Shown: positions 25,601 to 38,704 of the stretch, one piece after another | How positions within the stretch are numbered: the first letter of the stretch is position 1 | Layout of the letters: each line of letters begins with the position of its first letter | NCBI RefSeq assembly: GCF_964204645.1 | Contig: NC_134031.1 | Span: 15,001,307-15,065,306 of the forward strand | Reading direction: 5' to 3' | DNA: 64,000 nt | Source: Tubulanus polymorphus | Taxonomy: Eukaryota; Nemertea; Palaeonemertea; Tubulaniformes; Tubulanidae | Position numbers and translations under genes: made by a program | The notes under the pieces: model-generated | Database searches by the model: none | Told to the model about the DNA's origin: nothing | What the model saw: the letters and a program-made list of their open reading frames with translations, nothing else

Positions 25601-28600
25601 GAGTCTAGGAATCCCAGATTCGTTTTCTTAAATTTTGCGTTCGTTCGTTTTTCAGATAACAATTTCCCGACCGATTTCTCGTTGGTTTTCACCGTTCGTC
25701 CCGAACAGAATAAAGACGGCAATCTGTTGACGATATACAGCGCGACGACGGCCGAAATCGCTCTCGGCGTTCGCATTGTTGACAAGAAACTCGAGTTCCT
25801 CTACGAAGACGATCAGGGGCGCCCCGGAATTTCGAAACCGATTCAGTGGGATCTGAACATCGCCGACGGGAAGTAAGTTTCGCGATTCACAGAATTTATT
25901 ACGAACTTCAGGATGTCCCGTAGGTCCGATTATGAAAATAGAAGAGTTGATCCAATACGACTGTCGACTCATTTTACTGACCTAAGTCAGTAGCCATTGG
26001 GGTATATCGCTAAAGTATAGTTATTTAGATAACTATATTTCGGAATCACTGCCACCTTTCCAGTGACATTCTTAGTTATTTTCAATTCAATTTTGAATCA
26101 TTCAATTTCACCCTTTTGATCGAGTATATGTCCATAAAAAATGTTTGTTGGCGACATATTATCAACGTCTTGTGGAGGGATGGTCTAAGTTTTCCACTTT
26201 GTAGAAATATTCATTTTCATGATTCAAAATTTGACAGAAAAAAAAAATGTTCGGTCCCCTCTCCTCTCATTGTCTGATTTCATCATTGTTAAAACAAGTG
26301 GTGTTTAATACAGCAGACTCTACTCAAATCATCTCAAATAGCATTCTTATAACTTCTATCCCTAGATTTGCAAACATATCTGGCATGATTTCATTCTTAA
26401 CTATGCTCAAGTGTGAAAAATGGCAACTTGTGATGATCAATTATTCCAGCTGTATCTACTCAATTCATCTTGTATCTTCATAAACGGCTAAAATTGTGTA
26501 ATTTCGTTTTTGCAGATGGCATCGAGTAGCCTTCAGCGTCAAAGGATCCCAAATAACGTTACTAAAGGAGGGCGAAGTGTATGGAGAAACTAAACAGCTG
26601 AATCGCAGTAGTACTGGTCATATTGATACTCAGGGCGTGCTATTTGTCGGGCAGCAAATCGAACAAGAGAATAATCATTTTCAGGTTAGAGAAACATTGA
26701 AGAAATGCCCAACGTTTAGAAAGAAAAAACGATGAGAATAGCTACGTTTTTACTCGATTCAATGAGCCATCTTAAAAACATCTTGAAATTAGCTTATGGA
26801 ATTGAGTCGAAATGTTGGTGTTTTCGTCAATTTAAGGTAGATCCATCTCTGAGATCTCCTGGCCATTCATCCACGCTATATAAGAAAATATATTATTATT
26901 ATCATTATCCATCTCTGAGGAGATCTTCTGACCTCCATTTCTCTCATCTTCTGACCATCTTCCAACCTTCCATCTCTTGAAGAGATATATTGTATCTATG
27001 TTGTATTTATATTGAAATGCGTTGTAATGAATCTATTATAGGGAGATATTCAAGACATTCTGATAATACCAGACCCAGGAGAAGCTTACTATCATACTTC
27101 TTACTTTACGCCAAACTGTGACAAAGCATTCAACATCTCATACACAGAGGTTAGTATTGAATCTGCTCTGCTCCGCTTGGAGAAGACAGTTGGAGTTTGC
27201 TCAGAGTATGTCATCAGTTTTTCAGTGTCTTGGCATTATTTATTTTGAGCCATTCTCGCACAATCATGACTTTAATTTGGACTTGATTTTATATCAGATC
27301 AGTCTTAGATCACTTTTGGACTCGGCCGTTTCAACTATTATCAATTCTCCATTCCAGTCTTCAAATATTATAGTTATCAAATTTATTTTGAATCTGTTAA
27401 TTTCAGGGTCATGATTACCGATTGGGAGGAGCTTTCGGAGGCGTCGAATACTACGGGCTCGGACAACCGATGCCCGGACCTCCTGGTTCGCCGGGAGCGC
27501 CCGGCCCGCCTGGTGACCCGGGTACGACGGGGTACCCGGGAAGAGATGGAATCCCGGGAGCTAGTGGTTTACCAGGACCTCCTGGACATGTCTTCCTGAT
27601 TCCCGTAAGTTAAAAAAAAAACTAAATAAACCGCAATTATTTGAGTTTGTTTTTGCGGGTATTTCTGTATGGTTTCTTTATCTTTATTTCTAGCTTCCTG
27701 CTGGAGTCGATAAAAATGGCGCCAATGAAGCCATGCAATTCAGACAATTACTCACACAACATATGGTAAGTGATTAAGCAATTTGGTGTAAGAAATTGGA
27801 TCAAGTTCCACGAAGTCAATGTTGAAATGTGACTCTATAACTTATCTAATCTAGAGCTAGGATTGTTGAGTTGTTTTTTCATTAAATCAGACCCTAGGTC
27901 GAGAACTCTTTTGATCTTAAAATAGGGGTTGTCCCTGTTATTTATTTGGGTGGGAAATTTCGTTTGATTTTTCGATTGAGTGCCCCTTACAAACCCACTA
28001 CACCTGCCCGAAGCGAAACAAGGGGTTTGATTTTGAAATCGGAAATCGAAGTACAGATATAGTTGTGTGATCATCGGTCGAGTTTACAGAATTTTTGTTT
28101 AAATTGTAGTACTTAATTGGGAAATTCGGTTCCGGTTCATTCAAACAATCTTCCATTCAGTCTGAACCGGCAAGCGACTGATTGGGGTGAATTTTCTTTG
28201 CTGCCCCACATGATAAAATAATGCAATTCGATTATTACAGATGACAATGAGAGGTCAAATAGGTGCACAAGGAATGAGTGGTCTTCCCGGACCACCTGTA
28301 AGTATCAACCGATTTAAACCATTATTCATTCAATGTTCAATGCTATAAATCCCAGATTTTCTATAACTAGGGTCCGCCTGGTTTGGAAGGTCAGAAAGGG
28401 CCCGAGGGCGACACGGGTGAGGCCGGAATAATGGGGCCTCGTGGACCGTTAGGCCCTCCGGGTCGAATGGGTAAACGTGGACGACCCGGTTTAGACGGAC
28501 CCCGTGGCCCTGGCGGAGTTGCCGGCCCTAAAGGAGAACGAGGGTACGGTGGAATGCCCGGTCTTCCTGGACATAAAGGTGAAAGGGTGAGTAGTGTTCC

Positions 28601-31600
28601 CTGTACTCAGTTGTTTAAAACATTTTTTTTTTTTTGAAAGGATAATTGATGATTATGTATGATTTTAGGGATCATCCGGAATGCCTGGACCTCGAGGCCC
28701 AATAGGGGGCGATGGAGATCTAGTACGTGTCGTAATCATTCATGTTTAAATCTGATTTTTGTTCGTTTGATTGATATATTTGTATGTGATATGTTTTGAT
28801 GGCTATTTCCAGGGAGAGCCCGGTCCGCCCGGACACATTGGTGTACCCGGAGACCAAGGCCCTAGAGGTTTCATCGGGCCCCGTGGTAACTCCGGCCCAT
28901 CAGGCCCACCAGTAAGTTTTACTAAACTATACATTTCACTTGATATAGAAATGAAACTGCTTATATATAATAGAATATGAATTATTTTTAGGGTTTACCA
29001 GGCAAAGAAGGTCCAGCAGGGCAGAAAGGTGAAATAGGCGGAGTAGGACGCGCTGGCTCAGTAGGTTCAGCAGGTGCCCCAGGACCTCGTGGCCCACCCG
29101 GACCGCAAGGACCCCTCGGACCATCAGGGGTTGCTGGACCGATTGGAAAGCCTGGATTACCCGGAGTCCCTGGTGCTGATGGTTCTCCTGTAAGTTATTC
29201 TTATCATTGCACAAATCGGATTAAGATATTTTTCTGCTTATAAATTGATTGGTTAATCATAAACGATGCGTTGTGTATTTCAGGGTCTACCCGGACCTCC
29301 CGGCACTGTCGGTGAGAAAGGAGACTTGGTAAGTAGTGTATTTGACGCTTGGACTCAGTTCTGAATCCAGCCCAAAACTGTTAAACTGCGTTTATTATTT
29401 TATCATCACACCATTATTTTATCATCACACCTGGTAATTAAAGTGAGTTTGTTGTATTTCATAGGGAGTTCATGGCCCGGTTGGAATCACTGGGTATCCC
29501 GGACCAAGAGGATCCAAGGTAAAAACTCAATTCTTCACCGGTATCTATTGGATTTAGAATTTTGTGGAATTAATGATGTTCTATTGTTTCTGTAGGGAGA
29601 TCAAGGAGGTCGTGGTACAGTTGGACTGAAAGGCGAACCTGGACAGCGTGGGCCTCACGGGCGACGTGGTTCCATCGGTTACAAAGGAGATAAAGGTTTA
29701 GCGGGCCCGTCTGGCATCCGCGGAGAGGAAGGACAAGTCGGTCCAAAAGTAAGTTCATCCGTTAAAAATCTGAAAAACAATTCCGTTGAATTTTTGATGA
29801 ATGTTCAAAACATGTGATTTGTTGAATTTAAGGGATCCGTTGGACCTCGCGGGGAGTACGGACCTCAAGGACTCCGTGGACCTAAAGGTGCCCTCGGTAT
29901 TCCTGGTTACCCTGGTTATCCCGGCCCACCAGGAGCTAAAGTAAGTTGTAACACGACTAACGATAAATAACGGAAGTTCTGTGTTTCGCGTGCGTGTTTA
30001 TATTTAGTTGGTTTATATTTTAGGGTAATCGAGGCCACGTTGGTACATTAGGTAGAGATGGAGTAAAGGGAGATGAAGGTCCTCCAGGTCCTGCTGGAGA
30101 CAGAGGTGAACCGGGCCCCAGGGTAAGTCATCCGGAGTCGACGGGATAGTGTTAGCTTCTGTAATTTAACACGGACAAAAATAGTGTTTCGATAACACTG
30201 AAGAAAAGAAATCTTAAGGAACTTAAGATCCGTTAATCCCTGCAAATGTTTTGAACTTTGCACAGTTTCTATGTAGAGAAATATTTGAATGTTAATGATT
30301 TTATTTCAGGGTCTCCGCGGAGAACGTGGCCCTGATGGTCGAGGTGGAAACGTAGGAAAGAAAGGTGATCGCGGCGATCCTGGCCCGCCCGGACCACCCG
30401 GCCCTTCTGGAGTTGCTGGCATACCAGGTCCTGTTGGATTCCAAGGGTCCCCGGGCCCGGCTGTAAGTAGTTCGGCGATGCTAGAAAATATCTCGCTACT
30501 TCTGCTACTATTGATGGTTTGTTTCTTGCGATAATTTCTAGGGTCCTCAAGGTAAAGTTGGCAACCCCGGTTTACCCGGAGAGCGTGGTATGCAGGGTGA
30601 GAGAGGTCTACCCGGTAATGTCGGTCATCCCGGTACTATCGGAGCTGCGGGTCTAAGAGGTGACCCTGGCCCGGCTGGTGAACGAGGCGTACAAGGTGCC
30701 CGAGTAAGTATGCCAATATCGCATCATTATTCTATTTCTTCTTCACTGTGAAAACTTATTTGAATTTGTTAATGTTTTCAAGGGTCCACCAGGTGAGCCT
30801 GGTAGTTCTGGTGATACTGGTCCTGAAGGAAAACAAGGAGAAAAGGGTCCCCCTGGACCACTCGGTCCGCCCGGACCACCTGGACTTATCGGCTACCGAG
30901 GAACCAGAGGCTTACCTGGTCCTGAAGGTATGCCCGGATTTAAGGGTGATGCTGGACCACCGGGACCACCTGGTGCCCGTGGTGAGAAGGGACAGAATGG
31001 TGAACTTGGACCACCTGGACCACGGGGCATGCAAGGACAGCCCGGACCTGTTGGTTACCCTGGAGATGTCGGAGAGAAAGGAGATGCTGTGAGTAAAATT
31101 CTTGGAGAAAAAACATTCAATAAAATATTTCTAATCATTTAAGTGATTTGCTTAATACTATATCATATCATTTTAGGGACCATTTGGGCTGCCCGGACCA
31201 CAAGGACCCAACGGACCGGTTGGCCTCAGAGTAAGTACTATCTGTACAGTCAAAAAGCATATTTTTTGCTTCAAGGTAACAACTACAATAATGCTCTGAA
31301 TATTTCAGGGTCTACCAGGTCCACCAGGCCCAGAAGGACCCACCGGAGATCAAGGCCAAACCGGAAATCCTGGACCAGCTGGAGAACGTGGCCCGAAGGG
31401 AGATACAGGTAACCCTGGTCCAGCAGGTCCGCCCGGACCATCTGGCATTATCGGAGCTCCTGGAACAACTGTAAGTATCAAAAGAAGTATCACCATTATT
31501 GAATACATAAAGCTAGAAATAGTTTTGATTTGTAATTTCTGTATTTGATGATTTTCCAGGGACCTGTAGGTGAACCAGGACCCCCCGGTGAGGCTGGTGT

Positions 31601-34600
31601 CCCAGGACACAAGGGAGATGAAGGACCTCGTGGACTCAACGGTCTGACCGGTGCCCCAGGCCCTCAAGGCTTACCCGGTTCAATCGGAACTCCTGGACCT
31701 AAAGGAGATGTTGGTAAAGTGGTAAGTTGTTGATATCCTTTTAAAATTTTAGTGAAAAGTTTTAAAAGAATTCAAATGTAAATTTAGATTTTTTTTTCAA
31801 ATTCATTTTTAGGGTCTACCAGGAGCACCTGGAAATATTGGTGACCCTGGCCCGGCAGGTATCGTTGGTGATGTAGGTCCTCCAGGAGCCCTTGGGCCTC
31901 CTGGTCGCAACGGTCTGAAAGGAGACGTCGGTGTTCAAGGTCCACCTGGACCACCTGGAAAAGACGGTGAACAGGTAAGATTCACTTCGATCATCGCTCC
32001 TGTCTACCTCAAAATTTACTTATCCTCACTGTCCTCTGTGAGATCTGAAGCAAACATACTGTTTAACTGAGTTGTATTAATTGCATTGATTGTTTTATTT
32101 AGGGCCCAACCGGTCGCCCGGGTGCTAAAGGTGACGAAGGCAAAGCCGGCCCACAGGGAGTATTTGGCCCACGTGGACCACCAGGTATCCGCGGACCGAA
32201 AGGCGAGAATGGTGCCCCAGGTGTGCCCGGACCACAAGGTGCAATCGGTAAAACTGGTCCTAAAGGAGATGTGGGTGTCGCTGGGCGTGATGGAAAGAAA
32301 GGAGATGAAGGCCCGCCCGGACCTCCTGGTGAGGTCGGTATGCCTGGCATTCCTGGACCGCGGGGTAAGAGAGGACCAACCGGACCCACGGGACATCCTG
32401 GAGTAGTTGGAGATATCGGAGAGAAGGGAGAACCCGGTTCTCCGGGTCCAGGGGGACCAGGTGGCCCTGTAGGACAGGTGGGACCGGCCGGTGCCCCTGG
32501 CTCAGTGGGAGCTCCTGGACAGCCTGGACCTGCCGGGCAGGTTGGAGCCCCCGGACCTCCTGGTAAAGCCGGTGAAACTGGTCCAACTGGACACCCCGGA
32601 CCTAAAGGTACCAAAGGACCAGAAGGTCCTAAGGGAGACAAGGTATTTATCATTAACAGACAGATGAACATTTTCTTCTTTCATTTCTGCAGTGGTTCAA
32701 ATATTTGAATCTGATTAATTTCAGGGTCATCGAGGTGATATTGGTGTTATGGGAGTACGTGGCGCCATGGGAACGCGTGGAGACCGAGGACCTCCGGGTC
32801 CTGAAGGTCCACCAGGAACCAAAGGTGAACAAGTAAGTATCTACCATAATCCATTGAAGCATTGGGTGTACATTTTCCCCTCATAACTTCAATACATGTA
32901 TATCTGAAATAATCATTATCTTTGGATTTTAGTAAGATCTATGTTTTTTTGCAAATTTCAGGGTCAAATTGGAGAACCAGGACCTTCTGGAGAACCAGGA
33001 ATGCAAGGTTTACCCGTAAGTTTAGACGGTTATTGAAATATTCTAAGGTAAAATCATGCAGTTTTGAAGTGTAATACGATGTTGATGGTGTATTTTTAGG
33101 GACCTGATGGACCAGTTGGACCTAAGGGTAATGCTGTAAGTATCTAGCTAATTGTGGTTTATATCAATTTTCCTGAAATTTTTGTACTGTATTATAATCA
33201 AAAGTTGCATTTGTTTATCTCAGGGTCAAGATGGACCTCCTGGGCCAATTGGAGCATTAGTAAGTTATTAGTTCATCCCTTCACATCCGAACTGACTTGA
33301 TTCTTCAATTCATTCTTGCAAGTTTGTAAAACTCTTTGATTATATAATTCCAGGGACCCCCAGGACCACCCGGTGACCCACGTGATTTCAAGATATCCGA
33401 TTCGTACCTGGGAGGAGTGAGGAACCGTCGCGCTACCGTTTACCAAGCCGATGAAGCCAGCAGCGGAGACGAGGAGAAGGGAGATACTAGCGAACGAAAA
33501 GTCACAAACAAAGGAAAACTTGTTCCTCTGAGCCAGGTTAGAATTATTCAGCAATGGATAACAAGCTTAACTTAGACTTAATGAAATGAAATGATCTTGT
33601 GTAGCTTTTAGATCTACATATACCTGGGTACTACGCTTAGGCCCACTAAATTCAACAGACTTAATTTGATCTGTGACTGGAAAAGAAATAATCCTACATG
33701 GCTTAGATGGCTTTACTTGATTCTACATGGTTTAAACAGGCTTAACTTGATCTTACATTTAGACAGGCTGAACTTAATCTTCGTTGATTTTAGACTGGAT
33801 ATTTTCTGCACTTAAGAGAGGGAACACTCAGAGTTTGAATTTGAAGTCTCTGATCTACCCACAATATCTATTCCTGAACTTAGATCTATTCATTACTCTG
33901 TAGGTCGTTGATAGTATTTTCACTGATATCGATGAACTCCGAGCTGAAATCGAGAAACTCCAAACTCCAGACGGAACTCGTGAGAATCCGGCTCGCTCGT
34001 GTAAAGATCTATGGCTTTCATTCCCTGATATGCCTGACGGTAAGACTCTACCCTCCACCCAGCTCCACAGTTCTAGGTTTAGAGTCCAATCTATCCAGCA
34101 ACTGTACAACCGAGTCCTGGAGCCCAGCTGTACAGTGTACAAGTCAAAAAGCGGTTTTAAATCAAATCGTTGAAGCAAGTTTTATTGACTGGTATAACAT
34201 TTAACTCGAGGTCTAACTCAGTTCATTTTCAATTGAATTAACCCCTGGATTAAAGGTAATGCTAGATTATAAAACACTACCCCTGGTGTTTAAGTTGTTG
34301 TTATATTCAGCTATAAAACTAAGTTTGTGTTAGACTTATGTAACTGTCCTGTGTCCCGTCAATTTATCAGATAATGGATGTTAAACTGACTGGTATTTGT
34401 AGGTCTTTACTGGATTGATCCCAATCTTGGTTCGATCAAGGATGCAATTCAAGCCTGGTGCAACATGACGGCTAAAGGACAATCGTGTATCCATCCTGAC
34501 AGAAATACTCAAGTCGTAATACCGCGACATTGGCCGAAAGAAACTGCCGCAAAGGGAGATGCTTGGTTCAGTGGGTTCTACGGAGGATTCAAGGTGAGTT

Positions 34601-36065
34601 AAAGAGGGTTCATTTGTATCAGAATTCAATAGGTTTAGTATAAGAAATGAAAGTACCAGGATCCAGTTCCACAGTCACGAGTTTAGGAGTTGAAATTAGT
34701 GCATTTTCAATGAGTTAACTCTATAGAGTCAAATCTCAACTCACAACTGTGAAACTGGGTCCAGTATAGTCCTGGTAGCCGAGGGTCGAATTCATTGGAA
34801 TAGTTTTGGTGAATAACACATAGTTACATACTGGAAGTGGTACTTCATACCTGATTCTACCAAAGTACAGGGAAGGGGGGCGCTGCAGTTGCTCCGAAGT
34901 TGTACCTTGGTTACCCTAGTTGACATAGTTACAATTAAAACTGCATGGTATACATGGATGATAGTTTATCTAAAGTTGCAACTCCAAATGGAACTTTTAA
35001 CAGCAATTGAGCACAGTAGACTTGAGTCTATGGGCAGCTCTTCAGGTGTTAAAGAACCAAAAGGACTTCAGCCTGAGAAATCTCTATTTTATTGGTTTAT
35101 TCAAAGTATTAACGGTTTTGTTTTATTAGATTATTCATCTTTCTCTCTCTGTGTTTCTAGATCAAATATCCGTCAGAAACTCAACTAGCGTTCCTGAAAC
35201 TGCTGAGTACGAGAGCTGAACAGAGGTTCACGTATTTCTGTATGAATGCAGTCGCCTGGTACAATCAAGAGAAAGATGACTATAAACAATCATTGCGTAT
35301 AATGGGAGCGAACGAACACGAGTTCAAGAGAATTAAACAAAGAGATGTGCTCTACGACGGGTGCAGGGTGAGTGTTTTACTGTCTGGGGGAGGGAAGGGC
35401 TGTGCTCTACAATGGGTGCAGGTTGAATGTTTACTGTCCAGAGGGAGGGCATTCTCATGTATTTATTGTACTGGGAGGGGGGATCTTGCTCTACATGTAT
35501 ATAAAGCCCAATGCACACGGCAAAACATTTGTTTGGCCGAAACAGAAAACACGTTTTTCAGAAAACGTTTTTTTGCTCGTGAAAAACGTTTTTCAGTTAA
35601 TCGTTTTTGTTTTGCCACCCCCGCAAACGGCATGACAAAAAACATCGAAAACGTTTTTTCGGTGCCGTGAGCGTTGGGCTTAACTTGTGTACTGGGGAAA
35701 TCCTGAATACTTGTTCTGGGCCAGTAATTTCCACAGTCCTCCTCAATAATAAGTTTGACTAGATGAATTAAAATCGGTTAATTTTCAATGTTCTCAACGC
35801 CTGCGTCAAATACTGTTTAAATGAATATGGAACTGGTCCCGAGCAACGGACACAGATTTCAACTGTAAAACTGTCAGACTAAATCTCTCGTCTAATCCGG
35901 AATTCTCATATTCATTTTCAGAATCGTATTTCGAATGCGTACACAGTCTTCGAGATCAAGACTAAAAGAGTTGCCCAGTTACCGATCATTGACTTTGCGC
36001 CTCGCGATTACGGACAAACATGGCAGAAATTCGGTTTCGAGATGGGTCCCGTTTGTTTCAGTTAA
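22649..36065 (+). CDS. Fibrillar collagen alpha chain, clade B (type V/XI-like)
   Basis: Secreted fibril-forming collagen. Its 34 coding exons give 1678 residues. Exon 1 (22649-22826) holds a long basic N-region then a hydrophobic signal segment. Exons 2-5 (25019-25234, 25656-25872, 26516-26684, 27042-27149) form the laminin-G/thrombospondin-N-like domain. Exon 6 (27407-27604) starts the minor helix, and exons 7-8 form the NC2 hinge. The main helix runs from exon 8 (28241-28297) to the start of exon 30 (33354-33536): about 337 Gly-X-Y triplets by exon lengths, one short of the usual 338. The COLFI domain is in exons 31-34 (33904-34039, 34403-34593, 35161-35367, 35922-36065), ending EMGPVCFS. 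Helix exons are mostly 54/45/99/108/162 bp, with a fused 540-bp exon (32103-32642). The variable region is almost absent. COLFI lacks Cys2 and Cys3. AATAAA at 36392. Confidence 0.93.
23260..23393. repeat. Palindromic GTTGCTCAAAAGTTTGG element
   Basis: Foldback element: GGGGCCAGTTGCTCAAAAG at the left, CAACTTCTGAGCGACTGTCC at the right, with a GATAACCGCCGGTGGATAA / AACCACTGGTCAAC core. Other copies are near 21270, 21615, 38010, 48120 and 52257. Confidence 0.6.
25265..25520. repeat. C-tract and TAAGCAGTCCA minisatellite in collagen intron 2
   Basis: A run of about 17 C, then units near 36 bp such as GTAAGCAGTCCATAGTGACC and GTCCACAGTTCACACTGAC. Each unit carries a GGTAAGCAG that resembles the splice donor of exon 2 (CGG|GTAAGT at 25234), so donor decoys are repeated across the intron. 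Confidence 0.7.
34659..34762. repeat. Palindromic element with GTTCCACAG ends
   Basis: Same family as 2417-2520, in the collagen intron after COLFI exon 32. Starts GGATCCAGTTCCACAGTCAC and ends CACAACTGTGAAACTGGGTCC. Confidence 0.65.
35504..35682. mobile_element. AAGCCC..GCACACGGC MITE, copy 1
   Basis: Terminal inverted repeats AAGCCCAATGCACACGGC and GCCGTGAGCGTTGGGCTT. The interior repeats AAACGTTTTT and AAAACG motifs in both orientations. In the last collagen intron. Second copy at 37531-37826. Confidence 0.75.
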
Positions 36066-37530
36066 CGATGAATGAAACCATCATCGATAGAACGTTTCAA
36101 TCACTGATTTTCGACTCTTCATAGAATTCTGGGCCAAAAAAACTAAGATCTAAAACTACTAGTGCGTGCGTGGAAGTGTGTTTGTAGTGAAATATCATCA
36201 TCCGTTAAAGATTATTCATTTTATATGTACATCTAATTTTCTGCGAAGTTTTAAGTCAATTTATTTTCCGGTTGCCACACGGAGATAACGATATTTTCAC
36301 AACTGTTTTAATTGTCTTTGTTATTTCAAATTGTCCGTCTGTCTGTCTGTCCTGTCTTTGTCTTGTATCTGTGTTAATTCATCATCTCATCAATAAAGTT
36401 CAGGATTTCATCATTTTTTATGGGGTTTTATACGACATTTGCTGAATAAATTATTAATATCTAAAACGTTCTGTATTTTCTCAAGTCTTTTTGGTTTTCT
36501 CTTCAGTTTTAGAGATTGACTGGATGTTGGGTTTCAGTTCCTCTTTCTCTTTTCTTCAAGGTGACTTTCATATTTCCAAGTTGGTTTTGGACACTTCCCC
36601 CCATGATTTGTGGATTGAATTTTGCCATGAGGTAGGCGCTAATGAGGAATCTACAGGCACCAGTTCCACAGTTGTGAAACTCTTAAATTGAAATAGCTCA
36701 TTTCCAATGAGTTTAATCAAATCCAAATCTTAACTCACAACTGTTGAACTGGACTTACTGCAGTAGACATTGCCCACGCCGGAGGATCTAGAGGCTGAGT
36801 TGAGGATCTCTGTGAAAGACAAAGGCTGAAACAGTCCGAGGATATCGCAAGGAATCTTGAAATAATACAATTTGCATAATCAATAATCATTCTATTTACT
36901 GTAGATGAAACAAATGCAATTTCCATTAATAATTGTACAGACATTACTAGGGCAACACAACAATGATTCCTATACTACCGTAAAAGTACATTCGCATTAC
37001 ATGAACAAAATAGAGTAAAAAGTAATCACAATTTTAATTTTTGTTTTTTAGTCATTTTAAGTCATTTTTCAGTAATCAGTTGGTGAAAGATTCAAATGGA
37101 AGATTTTTGAAAAGAAAACAAAACGACTTCAATGAAAGTCATTCATAACAAAAAATAGTCAACATTACAAGAACAGACACGGATTCACAATTACTGGTTC
37201 GAACCCACGGAACCCACCCAATGTATCAGCCTCGGGCACAGATTCACAATTACTGGCTGAATATAGAGTAGAGGGGTGGGTTCGAACCCCCTGTATGCCA
37301 CGCGCACAGTGTACGCATATTTCTTGATCAAGAGGCCCCAAGAATATAATCTACAATCATCACTAAGAATAGATTACAAATATTTTAATGTTTTCAACAT
37401 TTGGTGTTTGTTACTTCGTGAATGTTTAACAGTATGTTTTACTATGTTTCCATGCCTACAAACCATCATATTTGACGATTTTAAAAAACCTTCAGTTTGT
37501 GGGCATGGAAACATAGGAAACACGAAGTTA

Positions 37531-37826
37531 AAGCCCGGCGCACACGGCATAACATTTGTTTCGCCATAACAGAAAATATGTTTTTCAGAAAATGTTTTTC
37601 GTAAAACGTTTTGCCCGCAAACGATAAAACGTTCAACGCATAAGGCATAACGAAAACGTGCAGAATGTTTTCAACTACACAAAACGTTTTTCGCAAATCC
37701 AGCAGAGCTTGAATCATGAAAAACGTTTTTCGGCGTTTTGTGTTTTGACTCCCCCGCACAAGGCATAAAAAAAAAACATGAAAAAACGTTTTTTCCATGA
37801 GGAAAGATTGTGTGCGGCGGGCTTAA
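37531..37826. mobile_element. AAGCCC..GCACACGGC MITE, copy 2
   Basis: Starts AAGCCCGGCGCACACGGC and ends TGTGCGGCGGGCTT. Longer than copy 1, with extra AAAACGTTTT blocks. Confidence 0.75.
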
Positions 37827-38126
37827 ACATTCAAATCATGTTGTCAAATGATCTTAGTTTGTTTAGCAACACTTCAACAGGCAGTATAAAACAGATTGAA
37901 AATCAATGTTTACGTTCAGCTGCCTCTATCTGCGCTGGACATTTCAAAACCTCTATCAGGTATTTACTGAGTTATGGTGTCATTTCAAACGAAGTTGAAA
38001 TATACATCGGGGGTCAGTTGCTCAAAAGTTGGGTGGAGTTAACCAGTGGATACGATAGTGACAGTTTAAAAGTTCAATTATCCACCGGTTATCTTAAACC
38101 AACCGCTGAGTAACTGCAGCCACAGG

Positions 38127-38272
38127 ACCCGGTTGCACAGCTGTGGCTTAATCCAAAAGTGGTCTTAAATCTTAAGACTGGTCTCAAATTGTTGCATTGA
38201 CTAATGAAATAAGTTGGTCTTAGACTGGTCTTGATTGAGTCTAAGCCATGACTATGCAACTGGCCCCTGGTT
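38127..38272. repeat. Palindromic CTTAAG..GGTCTTA element
   Basis: Starts GACCCGGTTGCACAGCTGTG and ends CATGACTATGCAACTGGCCC. The inner AAGTGGTCTTA and TAAGACTGGTCT blocks are inverse-related. A shorter copy at 46533-46622 lies in NOC2L. Confidence 0.6.
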
Positions 38273-38704
38273 CCTAGCTATGTAGCTAAGATAAATGTAG
38301 ATAACAAACTCTTGAGTCCGAGTTGTAACAATATATGACAAAATTCCACAATCCAAACTGAAAACGAGTATGAAATATTCCTGTGAGCTGTTATAGGTCA
38401 TTTTGATGTTTTGATTTCATCCATAATCATTGTCTAATAGTCGTCTTTTCATTCGTTTTGTTTAATTCTATTGTACTTGTAGCCTGGAATAGTAAAGACT
38501 TTTACATAGATAAACAAAATACAATCATCAACACAATATCTAACATACCTGACAACTACTAACAATACATAGAACCCCCTCTCCCCTTTACTCACTCCCC
38601 TGACCCCCCACCAATATCATCAATGATATGACAATAAAATGATTTTATAATATAAAGTACAGTTTTTAAAGACTGGATTGACGAGATTTGATTCATTTTT
38701 TCTA

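Larger units (their letters stand above)
36066..38704. other. Collagen 3' UTR and repeat-rich spacer to ZNF800
   Basis: The collagen poly(A) signal AATAAA is at 36392-36397. Beyond it are a GTTCCACAG palindromic element (36660-36754), B-box-like SINE pieces (GGTTCGAACCC near 37190-37290), a second AAGCCC MITE (37531-37826), a GTTGCTCAAAAG element (38010-38120) and a GACTATGCAACTGGCCCC element (38127-38272). I see no gene. Confidence 0.6.

Noticed and set aside
32016-32671. Long minus-strand frames opposite the collagen helix
   Set aside because: Gly-Pro codon bias (GGN CCN) leaves all frames open on the complementary strand; they are shadows.
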